NCBI GenBank assembly: GCA_016197205.1
Contig: JACPWG010000005.1
Span: 1-64,000 of the forward strand
From: Planctomycetota bacterium
Lineage (GTDB): Bacteria > Planctomycetota > MHYJ01 > WSZJ01 > JACPWG01
DNA length: 64,000 bases
Reading direction: 5' to 3'
Shown here: positions 51,101-61,381 of the stretch, one piece after another
Position numbering within the stretch: position 1 is the first letter of the stretch
Layout: each line of letters begins with the position of its first letter
Made by a program: the position numbers and the translations under genes
Notes under the pieces: model-generated
The model's input: the letters and a program-made list of their open reading frames with translations, nothing else
Databases searched by the model: none
Told to the model about the DNA's origin: nothing

Positions 51101-53002
51101 ACGTCGGTCGGTCAAAGTCTCGACCCGGCCGGGCACGTGAAGAGCGAGTTCGCGCGGATGCGCGAGGTGTTCGGCGAGGCCTGCGCCGAGGAAGTGGCCT
51201 TCAGCCAGAATACGACCGGCGGTCCCGCCCCGCTCCCCATCGGCGCGCACATGCTCGTGTATCGTGCGCAGCACTTCGACGGCACCTGGCACGCCGGCAG
51301 CGACCTTTCCATGCTGCTCCACGAAGGGGAGCCTCTCTACCTGGAGACCATCCTCTCCAACATCGCGAACACCAATCCCGCCGAGAACTCGCTCTCCTTC
51401 GCGTACGCGGCGCACCCCTTCTCCGGTCAGGGCTGGAACGACCTCAACCTCAATCGCACCCTCGGCCTCCTGCCGCTCCAGCGCGACCACGCCCTCGTGT
51501 CCCTCCCCTCGCAAAAGTTCGTGCTGAAGGGACTCCAGTTCTGGAACGGACGCGGCCCCGGCTCGATGCCCACCGACGCGATCGAGTTCAACAACCTCAA
51601 TCCGTTCGCGCACGCGAGCTTCGCAGGCTCGGCGAACTGGGACCACGGTCTCCAGTATGGCCTCCGGAAGTGGCACGAGTACCTCGCCACCGACATGGAC
51701 TACAACTTCGTGGACGAGCCCGGCAAGAAGTTCCCGCGCAAGATCTACCTGGAAGGCGGCACCGACGCGCACGGGGATTTCAACTATTCCATCGGCCGGC
51801 TCGCAGCCATGGTCCCCGCCCCCTCGACGTTCGGCGTCGACTCCGGCGCCTTCGGCGACACCCGCACCTACGCGTTCGGCGCGGGGAAGCCCGGCGCGAC
51901 GGTGGAAAAGCGGGCGCTCGCCGCGCTCGGCGACGGGAACTCGTGCGCGACGGACGGGCCGGTGCTGTACTTCGACATGGACGCCGACGGCCGCTTCAAC
52001 TCCACCAGCTTGAAGTGGCACGACGCGTCGAACGTCCTCGAAAACGCGGACGGCAAGATGGGCGGCGGCGGGAAGTTCGACGGCGAGCGCACGATGCTCG
52101 TCCGCGCCGGCAACCCGGACCTCCACTTCCGCTACCTCTGGTCGAACGCCACGGACCACGGGTCGGCGGGCGGAGCGCTTTCCACCATTCACATTTACAA
52201 GGACCAGCCGGGCGTGCCCTGCCCCACCCTGTCGCGCGCGTTCGGCGGCTCGGTCATGCAGGTCATCAAGGGCCTGGGCTACCTGGCCCCCGGCGCTCCC
52301 GGCGCCTTCCACAGCGAGCCTCTGAACGCGGCCGAAGAGGGCCTCGTCACGGCGCGAACGGCCTACTCCCTCGGCGGGTTCACGGGCGGTGATCCGAACG
52401 TGGCCCCGATCGGCCCGAACGAATTCCGCGCTTACACGAACCCGGTGTGGGCCGTGCCGGTCGCGGTCAACGTGAGCGTGAACACGGCCGGCGTCACCAC
52501 CGCAAGCCCGAACCTGTCGCCGGGGACCGTCACGGTACAGTTCAAGTTCGAAGGCTCCATGATGCCTCTGCCCTTCGCCGTCCACATCAAGCGGCTGGAC
52601 GCGGCGGGCAATTCGACCGACCTCTCGGCGCCGCCGCTCTCGACCTGTTCCCCGCTCCTCACCTGGCAGTGGGACTACGAGAAGGGCATCGCGGACGCGG
52701 TCTACACGGTCAAGAACGACACCGCCATCCCGCTCACCGGCGCCAACTACCCGGCCGCGGGCAAGTACAGCTTCGTGGTCTACTTCAAGGACGCGCCGAA
52801 GGACCTCCACGGCAACGCCCTCAACTCGATCGCGAAGACATTCACGGTGAACGCGCCCCCGCCGCCGCCGTCGAAGAAGTGCTTCGTGGGCGCGCTCGCC
52901 GGCCTCCCCGCCGCGGGCCCGGCGATCCCCGGCGCACCCGCGGCCCTCTTCCTGCTCGTCCTGGCCGCTCTTGCCCGGAACAAGTTCCGCGCGCGCCACT
53001 GA
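48179..53002 (+). CDS. Giant exported subtilase-CARDB-PHP-like fusion protein
   Basis: 1607 residues. Order: signal helix (residues 10-40), His/Pro-rich linker, propeptide-like part, subtilase S8 domain with Asp in 'IALLDTGVYTS', His in 'DAGHGTAMAGLIVG' and Ser in 'GGTSTSAALVSGVAAL' (about residues 236, 268, 422), CARDB beta domains ('VTRIECVPRRPMPGQAATVE', 'FWYTVRNRGNVTENGVALRA'), then from about 890 a PHP-like metal-site region ('RFYDAHMHTITEWHYNDHLD', 'TSDHNCFFGS', 'GGTDAHGDFN'), a beta-rich end and a final hydrophobic helix plus 'RNKFRARH', a sorting-type tail. ATG 48179 has GAGGGG 7 nt upstream. Protease and putative phosphoesterase in one chain is unusual. Confidence 0.85.
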   Translation: MSMGHLVWRGLRIGAGLFGALLAAALLLALTAPVPAKNGARAQAPAPPPHLVPAATISANEPPGLEHPRPGTHAHPHPHPQTDALADVPPAPLDRGRLNPIALSGATFRAQVVEDRLLVRARPGAAANRREIERSLAAEGMTIERFEPALELFTVSIRTHERVAAVAERLGRLPWVVWAEPDYVATVAHDDMHAPFTTGDSPIAAWNQPTLASCAIPAAWAQTTGSAALTIALLDTGVYTSHQEFSGHLVPGWDFVNGDGDPQDDAGHGTAMAGLIVGRGDDGLGLTGVAWGCKLMPIKVADWQGNASLSDLVSGILFAVDHSARILNVSLGSRVGSAALQDAVNYAWSHGALVVASVGNDNTNAALYPAAYPHVVAVGSTTASDDLGYVTNVSKLTTVSAPGEKLVSSMPGNFYRDVGGTSTSAALVSGVAALVWSKYPVLTNAQVRAAVQYGANPIPALAPVRSVFRFGKIDAVKALERASGLGIDVAVTRIECVPRRPMPGQAATVEVEIENQGVSSVSGVAVSATAAGVFLASPPPSVSLGAGERTLVSFPWTPGAAGSVTIAAQASIQPGETITANNASALPVNVSSTPDHAVQYADIGAGEPTPTSSALDFWYTVRNRGNVTENGVALRAFYNDAEFGSAALVNLAPGASQTVHFAWPVPSPTPADTISLVGKIQPSGYEPRPVEATGYYDFMLGSGEAKPVRSQYQQSGGIDVIPDAPYRVNAGRPYLPLLLFVPDKGSGDTLTALTIDDMKIWQKTAPEATSSGTLVYADSMSALPTAVPPGLVIVDELGAPQVSAAGAPDPNIFKDLPLDQRGRHAVLRIPREALGIPLTPAAPVVRYYWVTTEWSFNHHVMTWTPTSHGTTNKMLRVTFGSGGIAAVPLEGRFYDAHMHTITEWHYNDHLDVFSPQKAHGGPIQMIKECAYAVGMIDSPDDVFDKVVTSDHNCFFGSPLDPIPNSPLRRPPFGPTSVGQSLDPAGHVKSEFARMREVFGEACAEEVAFSQNTTGGPAPLPIGAHMLVYRAQHFDGTWHAGSDLSMLLHEGEPLYLETILSNIANTNPAENSLSFAYAAHPFSGQGWNDLNLNRTLGLLPLQRDHALVSLPSQKFVLKGLQFWNGRGPGSMPTDAIEFNNLNPFAHASFAGSANWDHGLQYGLRKWHEYLATDMDYNFVDEPGKKFPRKIYLEGGTDAHGDFNYSIGRLAAMVPAPSTFGVDSGAFGDTRTYAFGAGKPGATVEKRALAALGDGNSCATDGPVLYFDMDADGRFNSTSLKWHDASNVLENADGKMGGGGKFDGERTMLVRAGNPDLHFRYLWSNATDHGSAGGALSTIHIYKDQPGVPCPTLSRAFGGSVMQVIKGLGYLAPGAPGAFHSEPLNAAEEGLVTARTAYSLGGFTGGDPNVAPIGPNEFRAYTNPVWAVPVAVNVSVNTAGVTTASPNLSPGTVTVQFKFEGSMMPLPFAVHIKRLDAAGNSTDLSAPPLSTCSPLLTWQWDYEKGIADAVYTVKNDTAIPLTGANYPAAGKYSFVVYFKDAPKDLHGNALNSIAKTFTVNAPPPPPSKKCFVGALAGLPAAGPAIPGAPAALFLLVLAALARNKFRARH

Positions 53003-53172
53003 GCATCGCCCCTCGGAAGGCGCAGAACGGAACCGCGACCGTGAGCGAGCGGTCCCGCGGCGTGCGCCTACAACGCGGGGTTCCCTCTCGCGCCGGCCCT
53101 TCGAACTCGCCGCGCACCCTCACCGGAATTCAGCGCGCTTGCCGGAACCGGCCGTGACCCGCCGAGGGACCC
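53003..53172. other. Short spacer with R4-type fragment
   Basis: 53030-53060 has 'aaccgcgaccgtgagcgagc', a fragment shared with R4 interiors. Nothing else seen. Confidence 0.5.
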
Positions 53173-53580
53173 ATGCCTCAGTTCCTCGCTCGCAGCGCTG
53201 TGGGCCCGATCGGCTCCTCCCCCCTCCGAAACCTGCATGCGGACGGCGCGGTGGCCGCTCTGCTGACGCTGCGAGACCGGGGCCTCCACGGCAGCAACCT
53301 CTATCGCTTCGAGGAGTCACCGAAACCGCGCTATGTCGGGCTCTTTCCGAATCCCAACTGGCCGCTTGCGCCGTGGTGAGGTGGCCGGCCGGACCCTGTG
53401 CTGGGATCAGCCGGCCGGCACAGGGCTCGAGGGCTTCTCGCTTCCGGGCAGAGTGACCGACCCGGTCATCGTCTCCCTCGCAGCCGCCGCGGGCATCGAC
53501 CCGACGGTGCTGCCGCCCGTTCGTGGCGAGCGGAAGGCACGGGTGGGCGCCGTCAGGGTCAAGCGCCCGCGCAAAAGTAA
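53173..53580 (+). pseudogene. Possible frameshifted small gene
   Basis: The frame from ATG 53173 gives 68 residues ('MPQFLARSAVGPIGSSPLRN', 'DRGLHGSNLYRFEESPKPRY'), and after a shift near 53365 the next frame continues with protein-like sequence ('GEVAGRTLCWDQPAGTGLEG', 'DPVIVSLAAAAGIDPTVLPP') until repeat R5 begins at 53562. No family recognised. It could be a decayed gene whose 3' end the repeat removed, or chance. Confidence 0.35.
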
Positions 53581-53708
53581 CTGCGCAGATTCGGACCTCG
53601 AGGCTCTCGGGGGCGCGGCCCTCTGGGCCGCGCTGCGCGGGCCGGAGCCCCGCGCCCCCAGGCATCGGTCGATCCACGAGAATGCAAAGTGATTGTTGCA
53701 CGGGCGCC
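53562..53708. repeat. Dispersed repeat R5, inverted full copy
   Basis: Starts aagcgcccgcgcaaaagtaa and ends gttgcacgggcgc; interior is the reverse complement of 38497-38646, with 'aggcatcggtcgatccacga' as the recognisable part. Confidence 0.85.
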
Positions 53709-53879
53709 AAGTCGCAGCCGATGTGCGGATGCGCGAGGAGGGACCCGAGCTGGAACTGTCCTGGGAAGTTGACCTGACCTCAGGGCCTTCTCGCGCGACC
53801 GGCGCCCATACGCCACCCATCGCCCCTCCGACCCGCACGCCCTTGCACTCCGATGCAGCATGCGCTATCATGGGTGACG

Positions 53880-54004
53880 GTAACCGTGCAGCGGTATGCG
53901 CGTTTCACCACGGAGACACGGCGGCTACACGGAGAAAACGGGGAAGCTGAAGAGAGTCCTCCGGGCGGTCTCGGTGCCTCCGTGGCTCCGTAGTGAACGG
54001 TTAG
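53880..54004. repeat. Short relative of composite repeat R6
   Basis: Begins gtaaccgtgc and ends gtgaacggttagg, with 'ttcaccacggagacacgg' and 'ggtgcctccgtggctccg' inside, but lacks the gacaggataaca arms. Confidence 0.7.
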
Positions 54005-54048
54005 GCGACATACCCCTGTCCGCCCTCCCCCCTTGAGGAGCGCACCCC

Positions 54049-54573
54049 ATGCGTTGGACCCTGCGAGCCGTCGGCCTCTCGACTCTCGGGTTGCTGCTGC
54101 TCTTCGTCGGGACCGCCCAGGCGTACAAGTACGGCGACGACTGGGCCTTCAACAAGTGCCCGACCTGCAAGAAGCTCTACAAGCATACGGGCATCGACCT
54201 CTCCGCGAAGGCGGGACAGGAGCTCGTGTTCAAGCAGAACGGATACGTGTTCAAGGCGAAGCATCTGGACTCCAAGGGCTGGAAGTGGTGCGTGATCGTC
54301 GCGGACGATCTGAACACCCACACTTACGTCATTTGGCACGTGGACAAGGTCCCGAACTTCAAGGTCGGCGAAAACGTCAGCGGGAAAAAAATCGGGGTCG
54401 TCGCGGATCTCGGCGGCAACACGCACGTCCACGTCGGCCTGCGCAACGCCCCCTTCGACCTCAACCTCGCCATGAAGGGCGCTCTCCCCGCCTGCACCCA
54501 CAAGCCGAACGGCCTCCCGCAGTTCCCGGAAAAGTTCGGCCCCACCGACGGCAAGGTGATCTCCCTCAAGTAA
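54049..54573 (+). CDS. Exported M23 (LytM)-like protein
   Basis: 174 residues with signal peptide (MRWTLRAVGLSTLGLLLLFV...AQA). 'GWKWCVIVADDLNTHTYVIW', 'NFKVGENVSGKKIGVVADLG' and 'NTHVHVGLR' follow the order of the LytM core, the last giving the H-x-H of the zinc site. The first zinc ligand (H-x3-D) is not evident and a Cys-x2-Cys sits near the N-terminus, so catalytic activity is uncertain. TGAGGAG precedes the ATG. R6 relative lies immediately upstream. Confidence 0.6.
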   Translation: MRWTLRAVGLSTLGLLLLFVGTAQAYKYGDDWAFNKCPTCKKLYKHTGIDLSAKAGQELVFKQNGYVFKAKHLDSKGWKWCVIVADDLNTHTYVIWHVDKVPNFKVGENVSGKKIGVVADLGGNTHVHVGLRNAPFDLNLAMKGALPACTHKPNGLPQFPEKFGPTDGKVISLK

Positions 54574-54641
54574 GGCCTCCCCGAAGCGACCCGGGCACCC
54601 CAGGCCCCAGGCAGGGCAGCGCACGCAAGAGGTCACGCCGC

Positions 54642-54717
54642 GGTTCGTAGTTCCGCCTTCAGGCGGCGTGCCCGCGCGCTCCCGCATTCGAGCCGCCTGA
54701 AGGCGGAACTACGAACG
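54642..54717. repeat. Inverted pair of gttcgtagttccgccttcaggcggc units
   Basis: Two oppositely oriented units with gccgcctgaaggcgg hairpins, 25 bp apart. Similar pair at 43055-43132, single unit at 15837-15861. Confidence 0.85.
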
Positions 54718-54792
54718 GCTCCGGAGCGGCATCGAACCCCCGGGAGCGCCGTCGGGCAGCGCAGCCTCGGCACGGCGCCGCACGCCCTTCCG

Positions 54793-55905
54793 TCAGCGCA
54801 CGTAGATCGGATTGCCGTAGATCCACGGCCACACTTTGCCGCGCGCGGCGATCCGCATTTCCACCCGGTACACCCCCGGCTCCGCAAGGTCGCACGTCAG
54901 CGAGTCCCCTTCCGTCCGCAGGATGATCCGACCGTCCTTCACGAGCCGGAAGAAGCCCGACCGCGGCGCGTGCGCCTCCAGGACCGTCCCCGGCCGGAGG
55001 GCGACCTCGTCCCCCATCGTTACCAGTTCGTCGCCGTTGTCGACCGTGCAGGTGAAGCCCCTCGCCTTGCCGAAGACCTCGAACGACACGTAGACGTGCC
55101 CGCGCACCAGCGCGTCGCGGATCGATTCCCGATCGAGGCGCGACGCGAGGAGATGCGTGTTCACGAAACCGAAGCTGATCTCGTATTTGTCCAGTTTTTG
55201 GCCGAAAAGGACCACGTTCTGGTGGGAATCATTCCCGGCGATGCCCACCACGCGCCGCTTCTGGTTGAGGTCGTCCCACTTCCGGAGGTTCGCCGTCGGC
55301 GGGGTCAGGATGAGCGGCAGGACCCACGACGGATCCGCCAGGAGACGCGGCAGCTTCGCGGCGAGCTTCACGACGTTCTCGTCCATCAGGTCCGCGTGGA
55401 TGTTGTAGATCTCCATCCCCTGGTAGCCCGGCAGCTCGTAAGCGGGGAAGCTCTCCGGGTGCGCGACGAAGGCCAGGGCATCCTGCTCCTGGAGATCGCG
55501 GAGGGCCTCCGCCGTCGAGTGACCCTGGCAGGGCCGCCGCATGTCGATTCCCAGCCAGTGCTCCACTTCGGCGCCTACCAGGAAGTAGGTCCGTCCGTGC
55601 CAGCCTTTGAGCCCCTTCGAGAGGGAGAACTCCGAAGGATGGTCCGTCATCAGAATGAAGTCGATGTCCGCCCTCGCGGCCGCGGCGATGATCTCCTCCT
55701 GGGTGCCCTTCGAGTCATGCGAGTACAACGAGTGGCAATGCATGACTCCCTGGTAGTCCCGGAGGCGCGGTCGGAGCCGTGCGACCCGCGCATCTCGCGC
55801 GAGGGGCGAGTGAGGTGAGGGCCCGAGGAGCAGACCGGGCTCCCCGTTGCAGCCGGCGAGGGACAGGGCCAGGATGCACGCAAGCCGGGTGCGAGATGAG
55901 GGCAT
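54793..55905 (-). CDS. PHP-domain metal-dependent phosphoesterase-like lipoprotein
   Basis: 370 residues. Lipobox in 'LACILALSLAGC'. PHP metal ligands: 'MHCHSLYSHDSKG', 'FILMTDHPSEF', 'LVGAEVE', 'FVAHPESFPAY' and 'GIAGNDSHQN'. These fit the CehA/McbA-type or histidinol-phosphatase fold on the outside of the inner membrane or in the outer membrane. The C-terminal 90 residues are a beta domain. GGAGG lies 9 nt before ATG 55905. The same kind of PHP region is fused into the giant subtilase 2 kb away. Confidence 0.82.
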   Translation of the reverse strand: MPSSRTRLACILALSLAGCNGEPGLLLGPSPHSPLARDARVARLRPRLRDYQGVMHCHSLYSHDSKGTQEEIIAAAARADIDFILMTDHPSEFSLSKGLKGWHGRTYFLVGAEVEHWLGIDMRRPCQGHSTAEALRDLQEQDALAFVAHPESFPAYELPGYQGMEIYNIHADLMDENVVKLAAKLPRLLADPSWVLPLILTPPTANLRKWDDLNQKRRVVGIAGNDSHQNVVLFGQKLDKYEISFGFVNTHLLASRLDRESIRDALVRGHVYVSFEVFGKARGFTCTVDNGDELVTMGDEVALRPGTVLEAHAPRSGFFRLVKDGRIILRTEGDSLTCDLAEPGVYRVEMRIAARGKVWPWIYGNPIYVR

Positions 55906-55956
55906 GGGGAGGAGCCTCCATACTGCGGGGGAGCAGGGGGCTTTTTCGTACAACAA

Positions 55957-56206
55957 GCCGAAGTGAAGCTGAAATCAATCCCTCCGTGCCTTGCCCGAGA
56001 TCGTCGCCGGTCGAGGACGGTGGACTCGGCGTCCGGCCTCTGCGTCTCCGCGTCTCTGTGCAAAAGTACCACCTTCGACCCACTCGGCCGATCCGAATTT
56101 CAACGCGACGGCGAAAGACGGAGCCGCGACCGTGAGGGAGCGGTCTCGGCGCGTCCCGCCGCATCCCTGGATTCAAGCCCGCCGACAACCTCTGGCGCCG
56201 CCGCGC
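55957..56206. other. Short repeat-derived spacer
   Basis: 56030-56065 has 'cctctgcgtctccgcgtctc'; 56125-56160 has 'agccgcgaccgtgagggagc', the R4 interior. No gene. Confidence 0.6.
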
Positions 56207-58780
56207 TCAGCGAAACGTTTCCACTTCGAGCCGGCCCGGGAGAAAAGTGAACGTGATCGCGCCGTCGCGCCACGTCTCGAGCACCCGCGCGCCGCCGGCC
56301 GCATAGGCGGCGCGCACCGCCGGCGAGACGAACCGGGCATCCGAGCTGATGACGGCGTACCCGCCCCGACAGAGTGCCACCAGGCGCGGGTCGAGCGAGC
56401 CCTTGCTGCCATGATGCGGGACCGCGAGGCAATCGACGCGCTCCGCGCCGAGGCTCGAAAGCACTCCGTCGATTCCTTTCGCCTCCACGTCGCCGCAGAG
56501 CAGCAGCCTCGCGCCTCCGTATTCTACGAGGAGCGAAAGGCAGAGATCGTTGTCGTCAAGGGCCGCGCCCTCCAAACCCCCGGGAGGCCAGAGCAAGCGG
56601 AGGCTCACGCCGTCCCCGCCGCCGCCGCCGCCGACCTCGGTCGGGGCGAGCAGGGTTCGGCGTGGGACGCCCCGTCGCTCCAGGGCTTCGAGCACGGCCC
56701 GTCCTTGCGGCGCGCGCAGGAAGTATGGCGAGGTCGATGCCTCGCGCACGGTCACCCGCTCCGCGAGCGAGGCCGCGCCGTCGTAGTGATCCGCGTCGGG
56801 ATGCGACAGGTAGAGCCTGTCCACCGCGCGGACGCCGCGCGACCAGAGGACGGGCGCGGCGACCTCGGCGCCCGCGTCCATCGCGCCCGTGCAGCCCACG
56901 TCGTACACCGAGGCAGTGCCGTCCGGAAACTCCAACAGCACCGCCGTGCCGTGCCCGACCGCAAGAAACGTCGCGCGCAAGCCGAGCGGAGGCGGGCCTG
57001 GCGCCACGTCTCGCGCGAAGGAGCAGGCCGCGACCGACAGGCCGAACGCGAGTCCCGCGAGGGCTCGCCGCGAAGGCGGCACCCAGGACCACAACCCCAG
57101 GCTCCCATAGTAGAGCACCAACGTCGCGGCGGACACGACCGGCACCGCCATCCACGCCCCCGGCAGGGATGCGAGCAAGCGAACCGCGCTTTCCATGGCG
57201 AGCAGGACGCCGCCGAGCGCGTACCCCAACGGCCAGGTCACGAGCGCGGGCAGCCACGAAAGCGAGAGGAGCATCAAGCCGAGCCCCAGCGCGAGGGCGA
57301 CGAGCGGACAGACGAATAGGTTCCCGACCAGGACTCCGGGCGTAACGAGGTGGAACTCATGGGCGACGAGCGGCCATGTGGCCCCCCACGCGCCGAGGGT
57401 CGTAGCGACGGAGCCGACGACGAAAACCCGCGCCCCCCTCGCGAAGCGTTCCCACCGAGTCGGCGGAAGCAGCCGCGCAATGGGGTCCGGCGCCGGCGTC
57501 CATGCGGCCAGCACCCGAGGCGTGACGGCCAAGAGCCCCACGACGGCAAGGGTCGACAGTTCGAAGCCGAGGTCCCAGAGGTCGCCGGGCGCCCACGCGA
57601 GCAGCGCGAGCGCGGCGGCGGCCAGCGAGTTGCCCCCTTCCGCGCGCCGGGTCACGAGCTCGGCGCCAAACCAGGCGACGGCCATGACGGTCGCCCGCAC
57701 CACCGACGGCGACCCGCCGGTCAAACCCGCATAGCCCACGAGTCCGGCCAGAAGGAGGACGAGCCCCGCCCGCCTCGGGACGCCGAGCAGTCGCAGCCCA
57801 CCCCAGAGAAACGCGGCCACGAACACAACATGCAGGCCGCTCACCGCCAGGACATGGATGGTGCCGCTGCGTTGGTAGGCGTCCTCCAGGTCCGAGGGGA
57901 GCGCGCTGCGCGCACCGAGGAGAAGCGCCGAGGCCACGCGCCCCTGTCCCCCGGGTAGGGCGCCCTCGAGGAAGGCACACGCCGCTCGACGCGCGCGAGA
58001 CAAGAGTCCGGTCCCGCCGACCGGTCCGCCACGACGGGTGACCGCGTCGGCGCCGGAGACACGCAGCGTCCAGGAGATGCCGCGCCGTTCGAGGTAGAGA
58101 CGGTAGTCGAACTGTCCGGGGTTGAGCGGGGCCGGGGGCCGGGCCAGCCGCCCGGTGACCTGCACACGGTCGCCGCGGGCGACGGCGGGCAAGGCCGAGA
58201 AGACCGAAACCCGGACGAGTCCCGGGGCCGGGCGCCAGCCGCCCCCAAACCGGAGGTCGTCCACCTCCAGCACGAAAGCCGACCGCCGACCGGCCTCCGG
58301 CTGCGGCAGCTCCGCTTCGTCGCCGCGCGCCGTCAGGGCCTTGCCGTAGACGACCACGTCCCCCGCGACCGTCCCCCGGACCGTCAGGATCGCGCCCTCG
58401 ACCGCCACGCTGCCAAGCCCTGCCTCCGAGTCCGTCCGCGACAGCCCGACCCGGGCCGCGCCGAGGGCCGCGACGGCGAGGAGAAGCGCCACGGCACCGA
58501 AGGTCGGCCGGAGCGGGCGCCTCCACGACACCGCGCAAACGGCGAGCAGGGCGCACGCGGCGGCGAAGGCCTCCGGGAACGGGAGAACCCATCGGTCAGC
58601 GGCCCAGATGCCCGCCGCGAAGGCCGGCGCCACGGGCAGGAGCGGGCGGTGCGCCCGCAGCCGCGGCCCCTGCGCGACGGAGAGCCCGGGGACCGGGCCG
58701 TCGGTCCCCGCGTCCGGCGAGGACTGCGCGGCCCGCTCCGCGCCCCCCGCTCCCGTCGCCGGCGCCGCGACCGGTTCCAC
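56207..58780 (-). CDS. comEC: Competence protein ComEC/Rec2
   Basis: 857 residues. N-terminal helices and an OB-like DUF4131 part ('VTGRLARPPAPLNPGQFDYR'), the multi-helix channel domain ('YQRSGTIHVLAVSGLHVVFV', the ComEC signature), and a C-terminal metallo-beta-lactamase domain with 'LYLSHPDADHYDGA' and 'AVPHHGSKGS'. The protein passes single-stranded DNA across the inner membrane during transformation. GTG 58780 lies 6 bp after the DUF1844 stop, so it is the third gene of the pyrG operon. Confidence 0.92.
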   Translation of the reverse strand: MEPVAAPATGAGGAERAAQSSPDAGTDGPVPGLSVAQGPRLRAHRPLLPVAPAFAAGIWAADRWVLPFPEAFAAACALLAVCAVSWRRPLRPTFGAVALLLAVAALGAARVGLSRTDSEAGLGSVAVEGAILTVRGTVAGDVVVYGKALTARGDEAELPQPEAGRRSAFVLEVDDLRFGGGWRPAPGLVRVSVFSALPAVARGDRVQVTGRLARPPAPLNPGQFDYRLYLERRGISWTLRVSGADAVTRRGGPVGGTGLLSRARRAACAFLEGALPGGQGRVASALLLGARSALPSDLEDAYQRSGTIHVLAVSGLHVVFVAAFLWGGLRLLGVPRRAGLVLLLAGLVGYAGLTGGSPSVVRATVMAVAWFGAELVTRRAEGGNSLAAAALALLAWAPGDLWDLGFELSTLAVVGLLAVTPRVLAAWTPAPDPIARLLPPTRWERFARGARVFVVGSVATTLGAWGATWPLVAHEFHLVTPGVLVGNLFVCPLVALALGLGLMLLSLSWLPALVTWPLGYALGGVLLAMESAVRLLASLPGAWMAVPVVSAATLVLYYGSLGLWSWVPPSRRALAGLAFGLSVAACSFARDVAPGPPPLGLRATFLAVGHGTAVLLEFPDGTASVYDVGCTGAMDAGAEVAAPVLWSRGVRAVDRLYLSHPDADHYDGAASLAERVTVREASTSPYFLRAPQGRAVLEALERRGVPRRTLLAPTEVGGGGGGDGVSLRLLWPPGGLEGAALDDNDLCLSLLVEYGGARLLLCGDVEAKGIDGVLSSLGAERVDCLAVPHHGSKGSLDPRLVALCRGGYAVISSDARFVSPAVRAAYAAGGARVLETWRDGAITFTFLPGRLEVETFR

Positions 58781-58786
58781 GGCCCG

Positions 58787-59200
58787 CTACTTCGCCACTT
58801 GGACGAAGGCCATCTTGAGCTGGAAGAGGAGCCGGCCCAGCGTCCCCTCCTCCTCCGGGGTCAGGTTGCCCTTGGTCTTCTCCCGCAGCAGCTCCAGCAT
58901 GTCGATGGTGTACTGCGCCTGGTCGAGGTCGACTTCCTTTTTTTTCGTCACCGGATTCTCCATCTCCCCCAGGCCGATCATCGCCTGGAGGCCGAGGCTC
59001 GCGACGAAGTTGGTGAAGTCGACCGGGGGAAGGGCGGGCCGGGTCGCGGCGCCCGCGCGCGCCTTCGCGGCGTCCTTGGCCTTCTCCTCCTGCGCTCGCC
59101 GCTTCCACTCCTCATCGACCTCCTTTTCGGCCGTGGCCTCGCGGTCCGCGGCCGGGGGCTTCTCTTCCCCGCTCTTCGTGGGCGTTGGCTCGTCCGGCAT
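58787..59200 (-). CDS. DUF1844 protein
   Basis: 137 residues: a charged, probably coiled N-terminus (1-60) and the DUF1844 core 'VDFTNFVASLGLQAMIGLGE' ... 'DLDQAQYTIDMLELLREKTK' 'GNLTPEEEGTLGRLLFQLKM'. Function unknown; the family is typical of Planctomycetota, Acidobacteriota and myxobacteria. GGGAG precedes ATG 59200, 48 bp after pyrG. Confidence 0.9.
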   Translation of the reverse strand: MPDEPTPTKSGEEKPPAADREATAEKEVDEEWKRRAQEEKAKDAAKARAGAATRPALPPVDFTNFVASLGLQAMIGLGEMENPVTKKKEVDLDQAQYTIDMLELLREKTKGNLTPEEEGTLGRLLFQLKMAFVQVAK

Positions 59201-59248
59201 GTTGGCGTGCTCCCTGGAGTCGTCGTCGGTTTCGAAAACAAAGTCGCC

Positions 59249-61381
<2,133 letters not shown>

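Noticed and set aside
48059..52999. 1646-codon open frame antisense to the subtilase fusion
   Set aside because: It is a shadow of high third-position GC. It has no ribosome site or domain and reads as low-complexity Arg/Gly/Val, while the plus strand has a full catalytic triad.
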